A DNA stretch of 7,079 nucleotides from an uncultured Clostridia bacterium. Its GTDB lineage: Bacteria; Bacillota; Clostridia; Oscillospirales; Oscillospiraceae. Of this stretch, positions 4,554-7,079 are shown piece by piece; the stretch's first letter is position 1; each line of letters starts with the position of its first letter. Position numbers and translations under genes: made by a program. The notes under the pieces were generated by a model. The model worked only from the letters and a program-made list of their open reading frames with translations. It did no database searches and had not been told where the DNA came from. The stretch lies in assembly GCA_945918815.1 (NCBI GenBank), contig CAMEIU010000114.1, forward strand, positions 1 through 7,079. The letters run 5' to 3'.

Positions 4554-6314
4554 TTACAGCGCGTACTTTTGCGCGAAGCGCTCGAAGGCGGCGTCGAAGG
4601 CGTCGCTGTCATGCTTGACGTCATTGAGGTACTTGTGGGTGTCGAAGCTGTTGTGCTGGACCTCGATGACAGCGACCGCAATGTTGGAGCAGTGGTCGGA
4701 GATTCTCTGATAGTTGTTCAGCAGATCCGACAGGATGAAGCCCATCTCGATGGTGCATTCGCCCCGCTGGAGCCGGGCGATGTGGTGGTCCTTGATCTTG
4801 GCGATGAGCTTGTCGATGACCTGCTCCAGAGGCTCCACCTGGGAGGCCTTGGCCGCGTCGTACTGGACAAAGGCGTCCTCGGTCAGCCTCAGGATTTCCT
4901 CGATGGCGTCGCTGAGGACCTTCAGCTCCTTCTGGGCCTCGCTGGAGAAGGAAAGGCCCTTCCGGTGCATTTCCTCGCCGACCCGCTGGACGTTGACCGC
5001 GTGGTCGCCCAGACGCTCGAAGTCGCCGATGGTATGGAGCATCAGGGAGACGGCCTGGCTGTCGTTCCGGGACAGAGCCTGGGCGGACAGGCGGACCAGG
5101 AAGGTGCCGAGGCGGTCCTCGTAGAGGTCGATGTCGTCCTCCAGCTGGATGATCTCCTGGGCCAGGGCTTCGTCGTAATGAATCAGAAGGCCCATGGATT
5201 TGAGCAGGGTCTCACGGGCGGTCTTGCACATTTCAACCGTATAGTTGCCGCTTTCCTGCACGGCCACGGAGGGAGAACGGAGCAGACGTTCGTCCAGGAC
5301 GGCGATCTGGTCCTGATGGGTGGCGGAGACCACGGCGCCCTTTTCCCGGGTCAGCCACTCGGTCAGCTTGATGATTCCCTTGCCGTTGGGCATCAGCAGG
5401 ATCGTCGCCAGAATATTGAACAGCGTATGGAGCAGGGCGATGCCAAAGGCGTCGATGGGCTGATTGGTGATGGGGAAATGGAAAATGGCGTTGAGAATCA
5501 GGTACACGGGCAGGAGAATCACGGTGCCCAGCAGATTGATGAGGGTATGCATGACCGCCACGCGCTTGGCGCCGGTGTTGGCGCCGATGCAAGAGATGAT
5601 GGCGGTGATGCAGGTACCGATGTTCTGGCCCATGATGATGGGCAGCGCCATGCCGTAGGTGATGGAACCGGTCATGGCCAACGCCTGCAAAATACCGACA
5701 GAGGCGGCGGAGGACTGGATCAAAGCCGTGAACAGCGCGCCAACGATGACGCCGATGGCGGGATTGCGGAACTTGACCATCAGGGCCCCGAACTCGGGAA
5801 TCTCCGCCAGGGGCGCCACCGCGCCGGACATGAAGCTCATGCCGATCATCAGAACGGCGAAGCCCACCAGAATGTTGCCGATGCTCTTATTCCGGTCCCG
5901 CTTGCAGAGCATGGTCATGAACACGCCGATGACCGCCAGAACGGGAGAGAAATTCACCGGCTTTAAGAGCTGCATGAACAGATTGTCGCTCTCGATGCCG
6001 GAAAGGCTCAGAAGCCAGGCCGTCAAGGTGGTGCCGATGTTGGCGCCGAAGATGACGTTGAGGGTCTGCGAAAAGTGCATGATGCCGGAGTTGACCAGGC
6101 CCACCAGCATGACCGTGCAGGCCGAGGACGACTGCATGGCGATGGTGATGATGGCGCCCAGGCCCACGCTGACCAGCGGATTGGAGGTGACCTTTTTCAG
6201 CGTGCCCTCCAGCTTGCCGCCTGCCAGACGCTCCAGATTATGGCTCATGACCTGCATGCCAAAGAGGAAAAACGCCAGGCCGCAGAGCAATTGCAGAACA
6301 GAAAAAATGTCCAT
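4554..6314 (-). CDS. Na+/phosphate cotransporter family protein with C-terminal PhoU-like domain
   Basis: Integral membrane protein of the Na/Pi-cotransporter (NptA/YjbB-like) family, 586 residues, expected to move inorganic phosphate coupled to sodium. Two inverted-repeat transport units are clear: QSSSACTVMLVGLVNSG from residue 61 with GANIGTT at 90-96, and QSSAASVGILQALAMTG from 200 with GQNIGTC at 229-235. Hydrophobic segments run to about residue 310. Residues about 355-555 form a helical PhoU-like domain with two metal-binding-type motifs, DFERLGDHAVN (431-441) and NYQRISDHCSNI (534-545). In family members this domain may sense or regulate phosphate flux; YjbB of E. coli has been linked to phosphate export, so direction is uncertain. 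A terminator follows at 4504-4537. The gene is divergent from asnB, and 11-base-phased repeats lie upstream. No defect is seen. Confidence 0.96.
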   Translation of the reverse strand: MDIFSVLQLLCGLAFFLFGMQVMSHNLERLAGGKLEGTLKKVTSNPLVSVGLGAIITIAMQSSSACTVMLVGLVNSGIMHFSQTLNVIFGANIGTTLTAWLLSLSGIESDNLFMQLLKPVNFSPVLAVIGVFMTMLCKRDRNKSIGNILVGFAVLMIGMSFMSGAVAPLAEIPEFGALMVKFRNPAIGVIVGALFTALIQSSAASVGILQALAMTGSITYGMALPIIMGQNIGTCITAIISCIGANTGAKRVAVMHTLINLLGTVILLPVYLILNAIFHFPITNQPIDAFGIALLHTLFNILATILLMPNGKGIIKLTEWLTREKGAVVSATHQDQIAVLDERLLRSPSVAVQESGNYTVEMCKTARETLLKSMGLLIHYDEALAQEIIQLEDDIDLYEDRLGTFLVRLSAQALSRNDSQAVSLMLHTIGDFERLGDHAVNVQRVGEEMHRKGLSFSSEAQKELKVLSDAIEEILRLTEDAFVQYDAAKASQVEPLEQVIDKLIAKIKDHHIARLQRGECTIEMGFILSDLLNNYQRISDHCSNIAVAVIEVQHNSFDTHKYLNDVKHDSDAFDAAFERFAQKYAL

Positions 6315-6321
6315 ATTCTTT

Positions 6322-6327
6322 CTCTCC
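6322..6327 (-). promoter_or_regulatory. Ribosome binding site that fixes the phosphate transporter start
   Basis: GGAGAG on the minus strand lies 7 bases before the ATG at 6312-6314. A longer reading from a TTG at 6327-6329 would add five residues (MERKN) but would use the Shine-Dalgarno itself as coding sequence, so the MDIFS start is preferred. Confidence 0.8.
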
Positions 6328-6411
6328 AATTATTTAAGTCTCAAAACCAGATAATAGAGTGTATCCTAAACTTCCCAGGTTATCATACCACAGGCGCCTG
6401 CAAATTCCTAG

Positions 6412-6455
6412 ATATTTTCGGAAAATCACCGGAAATTTTTCGGATACAGGACGGA
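6412..6455 (-). promoter_or_regulatory. Four TCCG direct repeats at exact 11-base spacing
   Basis: On the minus strand TCCG occurs at 6452-6455, 6441-6444, 6430-6433 and 6419-6422, each step exactly 11 bases, in units resembling TCCGNNNNNTT. One-turn direct repeats upstream of a gene are the usual binding pattern of OmpR/PhoB-family response regulators, and B. subtilis and E. coli Pho boxes also have an 11-base period. The gene downstream is a phosphate transporter, which makes phosphate control plausible, but the core is not the known PhoP or PhoB core. The proximal edge lies about 100 bases from the start codon. Confidence 0.35.
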
Positions 6456-6503
6456 CCTCAAAGCCTTCCTTTACACAAGGGAGCCTTGGAGCTGGTGATG
6501 CAC

Positions 6504-6533
6504 AAAAATGGCCCCTCTTCAAAGGAGGGACCA
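6504..6533 (-). terminator. Terminator-like hairpin on the minus strand in the divergent gap
   Basis: Reading leftward: TGGTCCCTC (6525-6533), a 7-base loop, GAGGGGCCA (6509-6517), then TTTTT (6504-6508). The stem has 8 of 9 pairs with one C/A mismatch. It could stop leftward transcription arising in or beyond asnB before it reaches the phosphate transporter promoter. Equally it may be one arm of a dispersed repeat. Confidence 0.4.
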
Positions 6534-6653
6534 GACTAACAATAGCACAGCAGGCCGGGCCATTGCAAGATAAATTTTTTCTCTGTCGCATTTTTGGTAA
6601 AAAAACGGTTCAGTTCCCCCATTCGCCTTTGGAATCTTGTTCAGTTTTTCCCG

Positions 6654-6682
6654 TTGACAAAAAAATAGCTTCACGCTAGAAT
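6654..6682 (+). promoter_or_regulatory. Sigma-A promoter of the T-box/asnB transcript
   Basis: Perfect TTGACA (6654-6659), a 17-base spacer, then TAGAAT (6677-6682; 5 of 6 to TATAAT). Transcription should start near 6689-6690, just before the T-box fold. It is the strongest promoter in the window. Confidence 0.9.
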
Positions 6683-6689
6683 AGGACCA

Positions 6690-6999
6690 TATTTTTAATA
6701 CAGCAAAATGCGATGACGAAGACAAGTACCGCAGAGAGGCTGCCAAAGTGAGCCGGGGACAGTGGAAACCCGGTGTAAGCGGCTGCGGGAATAACACTTC
6801 GGAGCAGCGACCTGAACGGCTCCGGCCCAGTAGGGAAGACGCAATGGGAAGCGTTAGGTCCCACGGGTTTGTTGGAACCCGACAAAAGTGACTGTTTGTG
6901 ATCAGAACAGTAAATTAGGTGGCACCGCGGATTTGCAGCTATTCGTCCTAAAGTTTTAGGGATAACTAGCTGCATCAGTAAATTCGGAGGTGTTTTTTT
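6690..6999 (+). ncRNA. T-box riboswitch leader, predicted tRNA-Asn specific
   Basis: Untranslated leader that senses uncharged tRNA and controls the gene after it. Stem I closes with CGAAG (6717-6721)/CTTCG (6797-6801) below the specifier loop and CCGCAG (6729-6734)/CTGCGG (6783-6788) above. The AGTA turn (6725-6728), AGAGAG (6733-6738) and an apical CCGGG/CCCGG stem (6753-6772) are present. The 3' side of the loop reads GAAT-AAC-A, giving specifier AAC (6793-6795), an Asn codon. Stem II pairs GACCT (6809-6813) with AGGTC (6856-6860); further stems are CGGGTT/AACCCG (6864-6881) and ACTGTT/AACAGT (6891-6911). The T-box proper, AGGTGGCACCGCGG, is at 6917-6930. Its bulge UGGC would pair with an acceptor end GCCA, matching the G discriminator of tRNA-Asn. 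The antiterminator pairs TTAGG (6915-6919) with CCTAA (6947-6951). Confidence 0.95.
6923..6999 (+). terminator. T-box terminator overlapping the asnB ribosome binding site
   Basis: Alternative to the antiterminator. Stacked helices are CACC (6923-6926)/GGTG (6989-6992), ATTT (6931-6934)/AAAT (6980-6983), GCAGCTA (6935-6941)/TAGCTGC (6967-6973) and CCTAA (6947-6951)/TTAGG (6956-6960), followed at once by seven T residues (6993-6999). The Shine-Dalgarno GGAGG (6986-6990) lies inside the outer helix and the U-tract ends at the ATG. Between the two lower helices are a G/A mismatch, a bulge and a G-U pair, so its stability is uncertain. Confidence 0.65.
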
Positions 7000-7079
7000 A
7001 TGTGTTCTATCATGGGTTTTACTTCTAAAAAACGTACGGTTTCCGAGCTTCGGCCGTTCTTCGACCGCACCGTCTCCCG
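7000..7079 (+). CDS. asnB: Asparagine synthase (glutamine-hydrolysing) AsnB, N-terminus only
   Basis: The 26 visible codons read MCSIMGFTSKKRTVSELRPF and then FDRTVS. Met-Cys with the catalytic Cys at residue 2 is the start of a class II glutamine amidotransferase, and MCSIMG with FDRTVSR before the expected GPD is characteristic of Firmicute AsnB. The enzyme makes asparagine from aspartate, glutamine and ATP in the cytoplasm. The AAC-specific T-box immediately upstream supports asnB over PurF, GlmS or GltB, which share the fold. The ATG follows GGAGG by 9 bases, the spacer ending in seven T residues. Most of the gene (about 500-600 further residues in typical members) lies beyond the window edge. 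Confidence 0.88.
   Translation, partial: MCSIMGFTSKKRTVSELRPFFDRTVS

Larger units (their letters stand above)
6315..6653. other. Divergent intergenic region between phosphate transporter and asnB leader
   Basis: A 339-base non-coding stretch. Near the transporter, minus-strand -10-like hexamers TATTAT (6351-6356) and TATGAT (6382-6387) are present without good -35 partners, plus a 10-base perfect palindrome CAGGCGCCTG (6391-6400). Next come the phased TCCG repeats (6412-6455). Then comes a repeat-like stretch with two hairpins, CTTCCTT/AAGGGAG (6465-6483, one G-U pair) and the stem at 6509-6533. The remainder up to the asnB promoter is AT-rich with nothing recognisable. Confidence 0.55.

Noticed and set aside
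4368..5966. 532-codon open frame on the plus strand
   Set aside because: Antisense to the Na+/phosphate cotransporter. Composition is G/D/H/Q/V-rich and it starts inside the composite repeat; no plausible ribosome binding site or family.
6519..6975. Short minus-strand open frames across the T-box
   Set aside because: They are antisense to a highly structured regulatory RNA; no ribosome binding sites or recognisable products.

Overview
The window looks like chromosome from a moderately GC-rich Firmicute (Bacillota), probably the gut Oscillospiraceae group (Flavonifractor/Oscillibacter-like). The evidence is a T-box riboswitch, AGGAGG-type ribosome binding sites, a PurF with a short propeptide before its catalytic Cys (Bacillus type), the gene order purE-purC-purF, and several small palindromic intergenic repeats of a kind I associate with that group. 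The genus is an inference; the proteins are too conserved to settle it by eye.

Layout, left to right. Positions 1-2914 hold three purine-biosynthesis genes read leftward: purE (2420-2914), purC (1338-2048) and the first 378 codons of purF (1-1134, cut by the window edge). They are separated by unusually long gaps (203 and 371 bases). Each gap holds one copy of the same ~90-base element with TGTAGGGC/GCCCTACA ends, and the purC-purE gap holds a further GC-rich hairpin. A good sigma-A-type promoter for purE is at 2987-3015. Upstream of it lie several CCGAA/CGAAC cores that could be a PurR-like operator, and a perfect 20-bp hairpin.

Positions 3244-4289 hold a leftward lrgA-lrgB pair overlapping by ATGA, encoding membrane proteins of the CidA/LrgA and LrgB families. 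Upstream of them is a ~190-base composite element (4313-4502) with imperfect terminal inverted repeats and three internal hairpins. It abuts a textbook intrinsic terminator (4504-4537) for the next leftward gene, a Na+/phosphate cotransporter-family protein with a C-terminal PhoU-like domain (4554-6314).

Positions 6315-6689 are a divergent intergenic region. It contains four TCCG cores spaced exactly 11 bases apart upstream of the phosphate transporter, a terminator-like hairpin on the minus strand, and a strong rightward promoter (TTGACA-17-TAGAAT). That promoter drives a complete T-box leader (about 6690-6999) with an AAC (Asn) specifier and a UGGC tRNA-acceptor bulge, followed by the first 26 codons of a glutamine-dependent asparagine synthetase (asnB, 7000-7079, cut by the edge).

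Functionally, PurE, PurC and PurF act in one pathway (PRPP to SAICAR and onward to IMP). The phosphate transporter and LrgAB are separate membrane functions. asnB is controlled by uncharged tRNA-Asn. The most unusual feature is the T-box 3' end: the apparent terminator stem contains the asnB Shine-Dalgarno sequence, and its U-tract ends at the start codon, so one helix could control both transcription and translation. I found no CRISPR array, transposase, rRNA, tRNA or defence system.
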